Source: Delphinus delphis
Taxonomy: Eukaryota; Chordata; Mammalia; Artiodactyla; Delphinidae
NCBI RefSeq assembly: GCF_949987515.2
Contig: NC_082687.1
Location: 116,603,838 to 116,667,837, forward strand
Length of the DNA: 64,000 nucleotides
Reading direction: 5' to 3'
Shown one piece after another: positions 11,901 to 25,350 of the stretch. Within the stretch, counting starts at the first letter, position 1; each line of letters starts with the position of its first letter. The translations under genes were made by a program, and so were the position numbers. The notes below the pieces were generated by a model. The model was given only the letters and a program-made list of their open reading frames with translations, made no database searches and was not told where the DNA came from.

Positions 11901-12294
11901 CTAACTGCACAGAACACAGGAGGGAACCGTAACGTCTAATTGATCTTTTTGGACTTCTAAACAATCCCTAGGTTTCTGCATTCAGTCCCTACCTTTGGAA
12001 ATCACCACTGACTTTTGGAGCAAAGAAAATGTTCAAAGGAGTAGTACCATAATTTTTGCTAATTGTTTTATTATGAGACTGAAAGTGCCTTTATGATCAG
12101 TAGTCCTCTAATGGGACTTTTCTCCCTAGGCCTATGATCACTAGCCTTTTTACAACTGGCATACATAGAAGATGTGAAGCAGTGACAGTGTAACAGTACT
12201 TCATACTATAACTCAGCTACTTCTCTCACAGTAGAAACTATGTGTGCATTTAGGTTTGAGATACTCAAGAATTCAAAGCACTGTAGCTAGGATT

Positions 12295-12500
12295 TTGTTT
12301 TCTGCTTGAGAACCAACATGGATCATTGAGAAGAATATCAGACTGGGAACAAAAAGACCTACATATCAGTTCCAGCTCTCTCAAAAAATTACTTCTGTAT
12401 CTTTAAACAACTCACTTAACTGCCCTAACAGTTTTTTGATCTGCAGAATGCTGAGATTGGATTAGTAATCTCTAAAATCCTTTCTATTTCTAATATCATA
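12295..12500 (+). mobile_element. MIR-family SINE relic
   Basis: Diverged MIR-like order: 'agaatatcagactgggaa', 'tcagttccagctctc', 'tgtatctttaaacaactcacttaactgcc', then 'gattggattagtaatctctaaaatcctttc'. The last phrase is typical of the MIR3-like tail. No coding function. Confidence 0.55.
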
Positions 12501-15500
12501 GGACTGACTAAGGTGATGTGATGGTACTTTGACGAGAACAGAATAATAGACAAAAACACCTACCAACCCTTTAAGAAGCTTTGACTCTAACACTTTCAGT
12601 AATTAGTTGCCAAGATTAATGACAGTGTCATCTAAAAACAAAAATATCATAACATACTCTTTATCAGATAGAATCAAGGATATTGAACTTGCAAAAACTG
12701 AGACCCTTTCATTTCTGGCCCTCTTTAATTAAGAGTTTGTTTAATTTCTTTTTTAATACTGACAGGGCATTTGTGAAAAGCAGGGCTAGGTTTCTTCCTA
12801 TAAATGTAGATAAATAATTTCTTATATTTATACAGTTCTTTACAGTTTTAAAGCACTTTTAACTGCATTTTCCATCTAATGGCCATAATGACCTCAATGA
12901 AATCAGTAGAACAGGTACTGGTGTTATCCTCATTTCCAAATAACAATATAAAGAGCCCCTGATTGTTACAAAGACAGTAAGCAAAACCCGGACTCCTAAC
13001 TTCAAGCATGATTTCCATATCTTGTGCTGCTTTCCCAGAAAGGTCCTGGAAAATAAGCACACTATCCTTACAAATAGATATATCTGAGTGGTTTATTAAA
13101 GACCAAAGTTTATAAACTAGTGAGTATTGGATCCAGTGTCTCACTATCTTCATTCCCAACATGACCCTCAGATATCAAAAGTAATTTTCCTTCACAACCT
13201 AAAGCAACAAGTTCAATTATACTGTTCTGTGTTGGTAGAAGTCAAAAATATATATGTTATGGCTAAACTTTGTTCCACCAAACTTGGAACACAAAGTAAC
13301 ATTTAGGTTTAGTTACATCATCCATCCATGACACAAAGCAACACACCCTTCTCTTTTATAACTTCCTAGTGTCCCAAGCCTTAAAGGGTCACTGAGCGCT
13401 CATTAGGTAGGATGCCTCCTGAAGATCTGTAATCCATTCAAAAGTGTTATCAAGGCATTGGGTATGTGCCCCTCTACACCATCAACCACTCCCCCTTCCA
13501 GAGCTGAAGGATCATACCCTTTGTCCCCTCACATTACTTCCATTAGTCTTTAGAAGAACACACTCAATCTTCTTGAACTGTCCACAATGAATGTCCAGTG
13601 TAGCATCACCTTCATTCCTAATGGATGTGACCCCTGTACTCAGAACAGAGGTCTCACTTCTTCCAAGAATGAGTCATTGGAGAATATGTTCCTCCTCAGG
13701 AGCTTCAGCTGTCAATGTCCCTGAGATGTATTTTGATCCAGAGTTCACTGAGGCAAGCAATGAATTGAGATGGATCATTTAATCCCACCTCCTGTGAATA
13801 ATTCCCAACCATGATTTAGATCCTTTAAAAATCATGTTCTTTTGTAATCAAATGTAAAGCAGTAGATAAAATTAGAAATTGCAAATTTAAATTTTCACCC
13901 TGTGAGATTGCCTAACAATATAGGGAATTTATTGGCTTATGTAACTGAACTGTGTAGAAATGTGATTAAGTGACTGGATACAGTGACTCCAACTTTATCA
14001 CCCAGGACCAGTTTCCTACCAAGTTTCCACTCTGTTTCTGCAGTGGAGGCACCAGCCTCGGGCTCTACACAGTGACTGGAGACGGGACACTCTACCTCGA
14101 TGGTAGTAACGTCCTTTTGGGTTTATAAAATTCACATCCTCATGTCCCAACAAAATTTTCTTTCCATCTCATTGGCTCTGTCTGGGTTATTTACCCATCC
14201 CTCAGAGGATCTCTATTGCTAATAATGTGGCCACTCCTAAGTTCGATTCAACCACACTCAAATAGTATCGAATTAGATGAGTGTTTTTCAAACTGTACCT
14301 AATCTCATTTGTGGGCCATACACTCACAATACAATGGACTACAAGCAGTTTTCTAAAAGAATAGACTAATAGAATAGAACAGAAATAAAAATATCAGCGC
14401 CCATCACCATTAGTAATATTTTTTGTTGAAACTTGCTTAGTTTTATATAAATGATGTATGTGTTTGGTGGGTAGTGACGTAATTTATTTTCTGTGAACTG
14501 CTGTGGAAAAGTTTGAAAGGTACTATTTAGAACAAGAGAAATTTGTACCTTTCCCAGGAAAATCAAGGTGTTGATTGGAAATGGGAACAGATGCTGGATA
14601 GCAGCTGAAAGACAAATATATACCACATGGTATTTGATTTATCATCTTTATAGTACACAAACTATTTGCTCTTTTATTTTTTACTAACTGTAGTTACTTT
14701 TAAAGTAAGAGCACTAGCTATTTGACAAATGTTTTCTGTGAGTTTGGGAAAGCAGTATTTTTTAAAGGCCGTTTAAATCTTTCATCTCTGCCATTCTGAA
14801 TAAGAGGTATATTTCCCCACCTAACAAGCTCATTCCACTTGTGCAGTGAAGTAAGCATGACCTTTAGCTCTAAAGCTCTGTGTGCTCAAATTCCAAGTTA
14901 TTTCTTGATAGTTCCTGTCTTTTTTATTCATGATGGTTATTTTAATTTTAATCTACAGACTTCCCTACAATCAGTCTCTGGATGGTGTCTGTGTGCGTAA
15001 AGAAGAAATAACGTAACAGCAATCAGGAGGCCCAGACACCAGTCCAGTCCCCGACCAGTCCTAGCAGCTTGGGTCTTATTCTCAGTGGCTCAGTTTCTTG
15101 AAATGTTTAACATTTTTAAATGGTGAAGTTCACTCCTAAGAGAACTTCCGTCTTTACAAGACTCATTTGAGTAACAGCAAGTTGAGCAGGGTTTTTCAGT
15201 TGTTAAGGAAAAAGATATATAGCAACTTTTATTTCTGTATTACCAGATCATAACACAGTAGGAGGAAAGAAGTCTCCTGGTGAATGGACATACAGGAATA
15301 CCGGAACATCAGATAAAGTGTTATGTTTATTAAATGAGTTAAGAGGTGTTAGATATCAAGCACATTGTCTGGGTCTTGGTAGCTTCTCAATAAGAGGAAA
15401 GGAATATCAATAAACACCTGGTAAACAAAGTTTAATTTCATCAGTAACAAAAGAAATACAATATACTATGATGATATACTATTTGTCACCAGATTAGTGA

Positions 15501-17269
15501 CAGTGACTGAGGGTGACTGTGCCCAAATCTGTTTTAGGTATATGACGTAAATATGTAAAGCCATGAATATAAAAATCTCCAGAAGAATATAACAATAGTT
15601 ACTTGTATTTTGGTAATCTAGGTGGCGTGCGTGTGTGTTTAAAAAATCTTTGATATTGCACAGGAAGTTATAAAATAAAAATAAACTATTTTTTAAAGAA
15701 AAGAGGCAAAGGTGAGGGGAAAGCAAGTAACAGAGACTTGGAAATAAATTTTTGAAATAACTCAACGCCATTTCCTTGACAAACTGCCCCAGTGGCCCAA
15801 TTCTGCTCCCAACATGAATTAGCCTTCTGAGTCACATACCCATTGCTCAAACCATTACTGAGAACTTAATCTCAGCTTAATCAGAAAATATTTATTAAAG
15901 TCTCCTCTGTGCCCATTTTGAGCTATTTGTCGTGACAGATGTAAACCAAAACAATAAATATCCTTAGAAAATGCATAAATGTATTAGGAAGGCAAGACTT
16001 CACAGTAGAGCAGCAAAGGGTAGAAGCCTAGAGATGAGTAGTAAATTTTGAAATACAGATTAAGAAGTGCAGAATTAGAAACAAGAAAAATCAATACGCA
16101 CTGAATAATCAGAAAGTTTCATACATCAGATAGAATCTACTGTAATCTTCTACAGAGATATCCTTGTGTCTCCTCCACTGACCTCTACATAAACCAAGAT
16201 ATAAACTTACTGTGTATTTCCAAAATCCTCAGAAGCTTATGGAGGGAAAATAAACGAGGACATGGTGTTTGCAAGAACATTACAAAGCCCCTGCCAGTGT
16301 AATCATTCCAGGCAGAATTGTCCTCCAACTCTGCAGCCAATGGACTATTCCTTGCCAAAACAACCCTCATAGATCCCTGGACCATCTGCAGTGGTGAATG
16401 GAGAAGCCCCTTCTGCTCCACACCCTGTTTGTGTCTGTCACATGTCAGGTTTCCCAGGAAGAAAATGCTGAGGCAGAGTTTTGTGTGTACGACAGTTATT
16501 AGGAAGTTCTCTTAGGCTCAATATCTATGGAAAGGAAGAGGAAAAAATTAGGAATGGGCAAAAGGAGAAGTTGAATGCAATCTCAGTGGAGGCCTCAGCC
16601 AACTCTCTGGGAAGGTTTAAAGCTAGAATGATCCTTCAGAGTTGTCCTGAGTTAAGGAGATAACACTTTTATTTCCCATGTAGATTAGTCACTGGACACA
16701 GGCCATCCCAGAAATGGAGTGTGACCTTGGGTGAGTTGCTTCTCAGCGGAAGCATATTCTGTAGAGGGATAACAGCTGAGGTATTTCTGCTTATAGCACT
16801 TCTAGAAACTGGGGGAGTAAATCCTTCAATCCTAAAGTGGAAATCTGAGTGGCTTATTACAGTGTCCACCACATGGCCTATGTCGGTAATGCTGTATCAC
16901 CCCAATACCCCTGTAGGCCCCCAGAACAGGGTTGTGCTGTTCCTCTCTATTCACATTCCCCATCTTCTAATTGATTCTGCTACCCAAAGACCTCAAAATA
17001 TATGCTCCACTGAAAAGAGAGGCAGGGATACGAGAAGCCTTAATATGAAAGTCACATTCAGGTCAGAATTCTGTTGTCTCATAGCTCCAGGGGTGCGATT
17101 TGTCAGCACGCAGTACTTACAAGAATTCTGTTATCTAGGCATCTCCAGCAACAATGTGGTCTGTGTGTTGTTGGCATTGCTTTTCCTCCATACTTTTCCA
17201 CTGGATGATGAAGCAATGGTTCCATGTTCCCTTGAGATCGCAGCACAACTGTTCTTTTTAACTATTTTT
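12501..17269. other. Long stretch without recognisable genes
   Basis: Mostly unique-looking sequence. The segment at 13915-14110 ('gggaatttattggcttatgtaactg' onward) and the one at 16450-16650 look like diverged old repeats, but I cannot name them. The longest non-repeat frame of the window (16721-17293, 190 codons, plus strand) begins here and ends inside the next LTR. No domain, start context or splice evidence supports it as a gene. Confidence 0.45.
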
Positions 17270-17622
17270 CTTAGTCCATTTGGCCTACTATAACAAAGTA
17301 CCATAGAGTGGGTGGCTTATAGACACCAGAAATTTATTTCTCACAGTTCTAGAGGCTGAGAAGTCCAAGATCAGGGTGCCTGCATGGTTGGGTGAGGGCC
17401 CTTTTCTTGGTTCATAGCCAATGCCTTTTCATGGTGTTCTCACATGGTGGAAGGGCAAGGGATCTCTGTGGGGTCTCTTTTATAAGAACACTAATTCTAT
17501 GCATGAGGACTCCAACCTCATCATCAAGCATCTCTCAAAAGCACTACCTCCTGATACCATCACAGCTGGCATTAGGATTTTAACATGAATTTGGGGGGAA
17601 CACAAACATTCAGACCATAGCA
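17270..17622 (-). mobile_element. MaLR-type LTR (MST/MLT1-like), nearly complete, reverse
   Basis: Read on the minus strand it starts 'tgctatggtctgaatgtttg', continues through 'cttataaaagagacccca', 'ttccaccatgtgagaac', 'gaaccaagaaaagggccc', 'cttggacttctcagcctcta', 'gaaataaatttctggtg', and ends 'caaatggactaa'. This is the layout of a solitary LTR of a non-autonomous mammalian MaLR retrotransposon. No internal coding region or second LTR is seen nearby. Confidence 0.75.
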
Positions 17623-18235
17623 CCATCACACCTGAATGCAAGAGAAACCCAGAAAACACAAAATTAAAATACACCTTCCCACCACTCTGAGGCACTGCTT
17701 CTGCTGCTTTGTTATATCCTTCCAAGATCTGAAAACTAGGAAGGCCCAGGACCCTCTCCAGAGGGCATGTGTTTTGCCTGTGTCCCCCTAGCCCCACCTA
17801 TCCCTACAGAGAACATTCAGCAACTAAGGCCTGACCTTTCTCTAACAGGGGTCATATTCCCTACCAGCCCCCCCCCCACCCCCAGGTTTCAACATGGGAT
17901 GGACAGACTTCCCCTCTCTCAATCTGGACCCTACGAGGAAACACTTTCCACACATTTCAGCATAAATGCCTTTACCACAAGGTGAAGGCCAACATGGCAG
18001 TTGTTAGCTATTAGGGCCATATAAGGCCAATTTCCTGTCAGTGGGGCTGGAAGATTCAAAAAGGATGCATCTTATTATAAAAAACACAATTGGAAAGACA
18101 AGCCTTTTACAGAAGTGGGCAGCATCATTCATTCTGTATTTCAAAATACCAAGTCTGGCATCCTGGGGAACGGATGTTAAAGAGGTTGCCAGTCTGGTTG
18201 CCTATGTAAGCCTGTAGCAAAGAAGGGAAAGGCTT
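17623..18235. other. Anonymous stretch with C-homopolymer
   Basis: No gene is recognised. A C-rich run (about 16 bases, one A interruption) lies at 17868-17883. Confidence 0.5.
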
Positions 18236-18510
18236 AAGCTAATATTTTTCTCAGTATAGTGAACTAAGAAAGTGCCTGCTTTAGAATCAGATCTGGGGTA
18301 AAAGCCCAGTTTTTCAGTTAATAAGCTGTGTGATGTATTGAGAGTACTTTGCCTCTCAACCTTGGTTTCAGGTTGGAAAATGAGAGAAAATATCACTACC
18401 CAATAGGACTTTTGTAAAGATTTAATGAATAACTAGATAAATCTCACCCCAATATAGTATCTGGCAGATGGTAGGCACTCAGAAAACAGGAGCTGTGATT
18501 ATCACTTCAT
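18236..18510 (+). mobile_element. MIR SINE relic
   Basis: Ordered MIR features: 'gcctgctttagaatcagatctgggg', 'aataagctgtgtgatgt', 'tcaaccttggtttcaggttggaaaatgag', 'acttttgtaaagatttaatgaata', and 'atctggcagatggtaggcactcagaaaa'. Strongly diverged. Confidence 0.7.
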
Positions 18511-21500
18511 ACAGAATTTGATGGGGCCTGTTCTCTCCAAGGAGCAAGCTATACCTTTGTAAACAAGAACGTTTCGATTTCTTCTATGCTGCATCTATTT
18601 TTCTTGGTTATTTCTCACTATTGAGTAAGGCGTTTGAAAAACTCAGGATTTCTCAGTTGCATTAAGAAAAAAATTTAAGTCAAAACCCGAGTCTATGCAA
18701 GTGGTCAGGGAGGCAAGTGCCCACTAAGGATGGCAGTGTGCCCTGGGGTTGGTCACCACGGTGCTTGCACTAGCTGGGAGAGTATGGAAATTTCAAAGGA
18801 AAAGTTGGGGCCTTGGACTCTTAATTCCTCTTCCCAGAAGATTACCACAGTTTGGAGGTTCTGGGTATTATTATATTAAGGATGCTGCTGTTTCCTGCAA
18901 TACCTGTACTGTACAAATAAAATGCACATGAGGCTTTTCTGAGAGAACACAGAGCTAACATGATTAAAAGAGGGTGGTGCTCAAAGGTCTACAGGGGCTT
19001 GGTGAGTAACATGCATAAGTGAAGCAAGCCCAGTGGAAGAACGATCAAGAGGCAGTAAGAAGTGTCCAGGGCAGCGATGCTCAGGGCATGAGAGCACACG
19101 CCCTGTCCTAAAAGGGCCACACTGACAGCCTGGGAATGTGGACCAGCCATTGCCACAGCTTCCAGTTTTTCTCAAGAGAAAACAGATATCGGGATTTTTA
19201 TGTAAATTTTTCAATTTTGGCCATTAAACTCAGTTTCATTAATTTGTGCAAGCCCTAAACCTATGTAGAGAGAGAAGTAAGGATGAGATCATAAAAGTCA
19301 GAGTATCAACACTCTCATAACCTCAGTTATTACTTCTCTTTATTAACACTTCTCAGTGTTTTATGCGAGGAGAGTATTTCCTCACCAAAGAAAACTGGTT
19401 TTGTAAACAACGGAGCAGGAGTAGGTCCTGGTCCAAGACATGCCAGTGTGGAACATTTAAGACTCAGTGAATGAACGTAAGAAATTCTATCAGGCTTCCC
19501 AGTTAATCGTCCATATTTACACTAAGCTATATATTTAGTTACCAAAACGATCATGCGAAACAAAGTTTTATATACTGATGCTTTTCCCTACAGGCCCACA
19601 AAAGACAGTCCTCTTTTATTTCCCCACTGCCAAATCTTCACTGTAACTCATCCATTCTTGTAATCATTGTCACTTTTCCACAGTCAATGCCATGGCTGCA
19701 TGCACTCCATCTCTTTTAATTCTAAACCAGAACACAAGATCTAGGAATATGAAGTTTGTTAAATTGACCCAGCTAAGTACACAATGCAGTAGTTTACAGC
19801 AGATGAGGGACGTCTGAACCTGAGGACCAACCTCTCCCACTGAGGAGGTAGAAGTGCTGAGACTCATGAATCAGCCTCAGGTGATAAGATTCCAGCCAGG
19901 AGGGAGTTCAATATCCAGAAGAGGATAAAAGACTTAGGTGAAGGTCCAAAGAAGGTGTCAAGGCACTTTGCACATGCTATCTCTTAGAGCTGCCGCCATG
20001 TAAACGGCAGGCTGATTCCACTCAGGACCAGCTCAGAGTTGCACGATTCAATATTACTATTGACAATGAGCTCCTGTCTTTTATGAAGATCTTTTCAGAC
20101 AAAGTTCTAAAAATAGCAGAAAATGTTTGGTCTCTGAAAACCAGAGAGAAAGGGCTGTGTGACAGGGACTTCTATATTTACAGAATGGTTACTCTGTTTT
20201 CATACCTGAGTGGTAATTTCACACACAATAATGACACTGGTGGAAAAGCCATCTTCCAGGAGAAATATGCTGCTAAGAACGTTTTCTGGAAGCACACCAG
20301 TCCTGGCACCTTGTCTAAGGCAAACGTTGGATCCAATACAAGTGGTTCTAGAGTCTCCATCTGTCTTGCTGGTTAGCTGGATGGAAATAACGTAGTCTCT
20401 AGGCTAGTGAAAGGTAGCCCCATGGAAGTGGTCAAAGCCATGGACAGTCAGCCATGCTAACCCCAGCCCTTCTGAATTTGGGGTATCTGCCTTCATATAC
20501 TACTACTTTGTGCTCTTACTTGTTACCTCTCTTACATTTTCTTCATCCCCTCTGTAAGTTTAACTGAATATTGGAATAAAGTTATGGCCGCAAAATAGAA
20601 ACTAATATCAAAAATAAATCATTATGAGGCAGAGTGCAGGCACAGGGACAGAGCGGCGGGGGCATAGGGGTGGGTCTAAAAAAGGCCATATACAGAGATC
20701 AGGAATGCAGGGCATCGCAGAGCTCCAAGTGGACACAGTAGAGCTCAGTAGTTAATACAGGGTATTATGGAAGTACAAGCAAGGAAACTAAAGGACAAGA
20801 CAAATTATTAAGATATCATTAAGATTTTTAAGACAGTAACCACTTACTAAAGCCAGCATCCTCAAGGAACCTGAATCTTAGAATCAAGACAAAAGTCATC
20901 CTACACTCTCTAGGCCAGTGCAAGCCTGGCAGAAAGGACCCCCGAGTCCTGGACTATGTATATGATTTATTTCAGGATTTCTCTAAAGGGGTAAACTCTG
21001 TCAGATTAATGCTTTGGGGGAATGTGAAACATGTAATTTTGGCTTTTCTAACTTTTAAAGAGAAGACAAATTTCATGTAAAATTACCAAATATTCAGTGT
21101 TGGCCACCAATTCAAAACTTAGGGACTGCTCATCCTAGAGCTAGAGGTAAAGGATTCCGCTGTATAGACTGCACATGTCGGAGCAGAAATTAAGGGAGGT
21201 TGTTACATGTAAAAAATCAGTAAAATGTACAGAAGTAAATCCACCTTCCTAATTTCATGGAGAAATGGCTCTTTACATTAGAATTAGGAGAAAAAAATAC
21301 TTATTTCTTTTTGTGGCCAACCCAACATAATTTGGCAAGAAAATCTAAGATATTTCTTTTCCTTATATTGATTAAAGACATTTTTAAGAATAGTCATTTT
21401 GGATAAGTACGGTTAATAAACACAATTAGGCATTTAATAAGGATACTACTGCCTTTTAATTTTCTCAGATTTAAACAAGAAATACCTTTGTCAAGTCAAA

Positions 21501-22283
21501 GATAATGTCAGATCTGAAATCTGACAGTCTACCCATAGAACATGACTTACAGATTTCCTAGAAGATATTCAAATCCAACTCTGGGCAAAGAATGTTCCGG
21601 AACTGAAGAAAAGTTTCATTGATATCAGGAGTTCTCACTTTGTGTTTTAAGTCTGCCACTTTTTTTAGTAAAACAGGAGCAACTGAGCATGCTTCTTTGC
21701 CCTAGACATGGAAGACCAATTGAGTTTTCTTTGAAAATGACTTAAGTATTTTGAGATTAAATTTTTTCCTAAGTTTTGTATTATTCTCAATTCCAATATG
21801 ATATAAAAGTTACACACCAAGGAAAAGAAATCCAGTAGAGCAGAGCAACCCCATAAGAACACCTATTGAGCCCCAGAGGATCTGTTCATATATCAGATTG
21901 TAATTCATTTCCCACTTACCCAGAACTTACTGCTATACACTTCTAATAAAACAAACTAGATTGTGAAATTCAGAAACTGCTAAGGTTGGCTAGCAACGCT
22001 TTTCCACACAAAAGGAAGCAATTCTGGTGCACCTGAGATGCCGAGGGACTTAGAAAACAAAACCCACTTTTTTCACTTGTCGCTTATCTTGGGATGTGTT
22101 GGTCAAAATCATAAAGAATGTTTACCAGCTGAAAGCTCTGCTAAAACACTCAAATAATTTGTTTGCATTGGAAAAAAACCCAGATGCTATCACGTTTTAA
22201 AAAATATATTTAAACTATATGAAAGGAGAAATAGGAAGGGATATGAATACTAGGAACAAAAGGTAAAAGCAATAAATCAAATT
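18511..22283. other. Intergenic DNA, no supported features
   Basis: Several frames of 60-97 codons occur (20083-20376 on the plus strand, for example), without recognisable domains or context. No SINE, LINE or LTR landmarks were strong enough to call. Confidence 0.45.
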
Positions 22284-22325
22284 AAATCCATATCTAATTA
22301 AATCCATGTCTAATCCATATCTAAT
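22284..22325. repeat. Short imperfect tandem repeat, about three units
   Basis: Three adjacent units built on 'aaatccatatctaat' (the second with 'atgtc', the third losing the leading a's). It is a local slippage-type repeat. Confidence 0.7.
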
Positions 22326-22630
22326 GGTGGTGAGAATTCTGATGCCTACCAGGATATATGAAACATAGTCCCTTCCTATGGGGATAGGGAGCTAAAGGAG
22401 CTAAAATCTAATATACTAGGGAAACAATAAAAGACATGAAATGATAAATAGTTTCACATGCATATAGTGCAGATACTCCGAGAGGAAAAAATGAGATGAA
22501 GCAACACAGTATTAATTACCAAAATAAAGTCACAATCACTACAAAGAAGAAAGGATTGACTTCAGCCTGAGTTTCCCCTGAGAAAGAGAACTTGAGCTCA
22601 GTCTTGGAGGATGGGTGCAATAAGTGTGGT
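22326..22630 (-). mobile_element. Probable LINE-2 fragment, reverse
   Basis: The order 'atatatgaaacatagtcccttcc', 'ggagctaaaatctaatatactagg', then 'cctgagaaagagaacttgagctcagtcttggaggatg' fits the reverse complement of the L2 3' half. It is diverged and the boundaries are approximate. Confidence 0.5.
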
Positions 22631-22950
22631 TGTAGTGACATATTATGTTTTACACACTTGAACGTGCAAAAACTGTGAAATTACTTTATTCAAATCAAAT
22701 ATGACCCAAGCCTGTGTGGTTCCTTGAAGGCAGGTGATTGCTGTTTCTGTGCCAAGTTTGGACAGGAGAATCTTGGTTTATGCCAGAGCCCTGGTAGCCA
22801 AGTTTCCTCCTACTTGGTAAAGTAGGAGCTCCTTCATTCCTTTGCACACTGTGCCATCCAGGCTAGCATTGCCAGGCAGGAAGTAAGCATAGGTCTCCCC
22901 TATGCTTTACCTGCCAATCTCCTAACATTCCCAGTGTATTACTCTCTCTA
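22631..22950. other. Anonymous stretch, nothing recognised
   Basis: Between the L2 and MLT1 remnants I see no ORF of note and no repeat landmark that I can name. Confidence 0.4.
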
Positions 22951-23388
22951 GTAGGATGAATAGTGTTCCCCCCAAATCCATATCTACCTGGAACCTCGGA
23001 ATAAGACCTTATTTGGAAATAGGGTCTCTGCAGATGTAATTTAAGGATCTTGAGATGAAATCATCCTGGGTTTAGGGTGGGCCCAAAATCCAATGTAAGT
23101 GTCCTTAGAAGAAGAAGAAAGGACACAGAGACACACAGAATACCTCATGAAGATGGAAGCAAATAATGGAGTTCTGTGTCTCCAAGCCAAAGAACACCAA
23201 GGATTGCCAGCAAACTAGGAGAGAGGCCTGGAATAGCTTCTTCTTCGGAGCCTCCAGAAGGAACCAACCCTGCTAACATGTTGATTTTGGACTTTTGGTA
23301 TCCAGAACTGTAAGAGAATAAATTTCTGTTGTTTCAAGCTACCAAGTTTGTGTTAATTTGTTGCAGTAGCCCTAAGGAACTAATACAC
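22951..23388 (+). mobile_element. MLT1-type MaLR LTR, nearly complete
   Basis: Clear ordered match to the MLT1 LTR: 'gatgaatagtgttccccccaaa', 'ccttatttggaaatagggtctctgcagatgtaat', 'tgagatgaaatcatcctgggttt', 'ggtgggcccaaaatccaat', 'cagaaggaaccaaccctgct', 'ccagaactgtaagagaataaatttctgttgttt', ending 'agccctaaggaactaatacac'. It is a solitary LTR with no internal sequence. Confidence 0.85.
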
Positions 23389-25234
23389 TCTCCTTTTCTC
23401 CTTTTCCCCACCAACACAGTCCCCTTCCTGCTTTCCCTCAATCCCAAACATAAATCTCTCAAGGACTTTGACCTTCTGAATAAAATCCGGAAAACAGTTT
23501 GTCTATCAACAGCTTCTATTTTCTGACTGGAAGAACCCCCTTTTTCCCCCTAATTCAAGGATCTACAAGTGCCTGAGAACCTGTTTGGACAAAGGAGGGA
23601 AAAAGATATAATAAAATGCAAATAATATTTCCAGAAATTATACATGTGTAAAGTATATGGACAAAAGTGAAGGTTGGGAAGTAAATATGCAAAGTACTGA
23701 CTGGATAAACCATTATCAAGAGACAATGAATGTACCATTCTAGAGATACAAGTGCATTAAAGTAAGGAAATGGTCTAACATGAATTAAAAAGAATTTGGG
23801 GCAATATTTAAAGAACACTGAATGCAAGGCTAAAAGGCTTAGCCGGAGATTTCCATATCTCCGTTCATGGCATCCTTTTTATCTCAGTAATTTTTTCGTG
23901 ACACCTCTAGACCAAAAGAAATACCTAGTATCTCCATTTATTAAGTAATTAAGTTCAAACAACTTAATAAATATTTATGTCCTAACAAGTTAGTAACCAT
24001 TTGAAAAATAAATATAACACATTTAAAGAAAAAAATACATTTTCTTTCATTCTTAACCGTAATTATTTACTAATGGGATGTATATGCTTGTTGGGCACTG
24101 CACAACTTCTCAAGAGTCAAAATCAGACTGGATGTTACCATCCTCATTTCATGTCCCACATTGTTTACCAAGAGGTATTTGATTTTTTCATAGCAATTGT
24201 TGAAAAGTCACCTTTGAAAAGATAAGATGCCACCAAAAGGAATTGTAGCACAATCAAATATTAAAACTGCAAACTACCCTGAGATAGTAGTTTCCACAGT
24301 GTCTGGCAAATGTCCACTATCCTTCCTTCAATTTTTACAAAAATTCTGTGGCATCCCTATGAATTCACCGCAGTACCCTGGGTGTTCATAGTCTGGAAAC
24401 CATTGGCTTACACATTAATCTCTAATGACAAATACTCAAAGTTTTTGAGCAGAGGAATAACCTAATCAAAGCAATATTTTAGGAAGACTTATTGAAAATT
24501 GGAAGGCAGACTAGGCTGAAGACGAAGAAAACTAAAGAAGGGAGACTCAGGTATTTGGTTCTGCTAAAATATTTTTTACCATAACCATTATTTAATATGT
24601 ATGAAAATTTCTTATATGTGGAGGGCCTTTGAGTTGATTGGCAAAAGTAGGGGTGCTATGTTAATGAGAGGAAAAATTATAAAGCAAGCACTGTTTTGGG
24701 CTAGAGAATGTGACATTAGATATGAGATGTTAAAACGTAACTACTATGGCAAATCATTCATTATTCTGAAACTGCAAATCATTCATTATTCTGAACTCCA
24801 GAGCTCAACATTCTGAAGCCCTCCTTCTTAGAGCAGACATTTGACAGATGATATAGGCAGCACAAAAACTCCACTTAAAATGGGGTCTCAAAAACCAATG
24901 TCATTTGGGAGTGTGGAAAGACAACCAGGTTTCCACTTTTCCTTGTGATTCCCTCTTTTCAAAGGAATCATTTGCTCTATTATTGGCAGAATGCTTCACA
25001 TTCAGGGTTTGTACATGTATATTTGTGAGGGAAGTAGGGATGGTTGCTGTTTGACTTTCAGGGAAAATTTGAGCTTTAGAAGATTTGTGCAAAAGTAGTT
25101 TTAGAAGTATAGCACTAAAATTAAGTGATCTATACAAATAAAATATGCTCTATATTCTGTAGTTATAAATACTTTTTAATAAAGAATTCTTCCTTCGCAG
25201 ACCAAAAAAAAAAAAATCAGTTTCACTAGAAAAA
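23389..25234. other. Intergenic DNA, possible small DNA-transposon relic
   Basis: No gene is seen. A segment at about 24288-24412 begins 'agtagtttccacag' and ends 'ctggaaaccattgg', which could be decayed inverted ends of a small hAT-type element. No convincing target duplication was found, so it is not called separately. Confidence 0.35.
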
Positions 25235-25350
25235 CCAAATCAAGGTTCAGGAGACCTCGTTCTAGAGGCAGTTCTGCAACTAATTTGCTGTGATCTTAGA
25301 CAAGTCATTTCTCTTCTTTGAGTGTCATGCTCTAGTTCTAAAATAGAATA
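25235..25350 (+). mobile_element. MIR-like SINE fragment
   Basis: The order 'gttcaggagacctcgttctag', 'ggcagttctgcaactaatttgctgtgatcttagacaagtcatttctcttctttgag' matches the MIR core (drop-out positions included). The end is lost. Confidence 0.6.
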
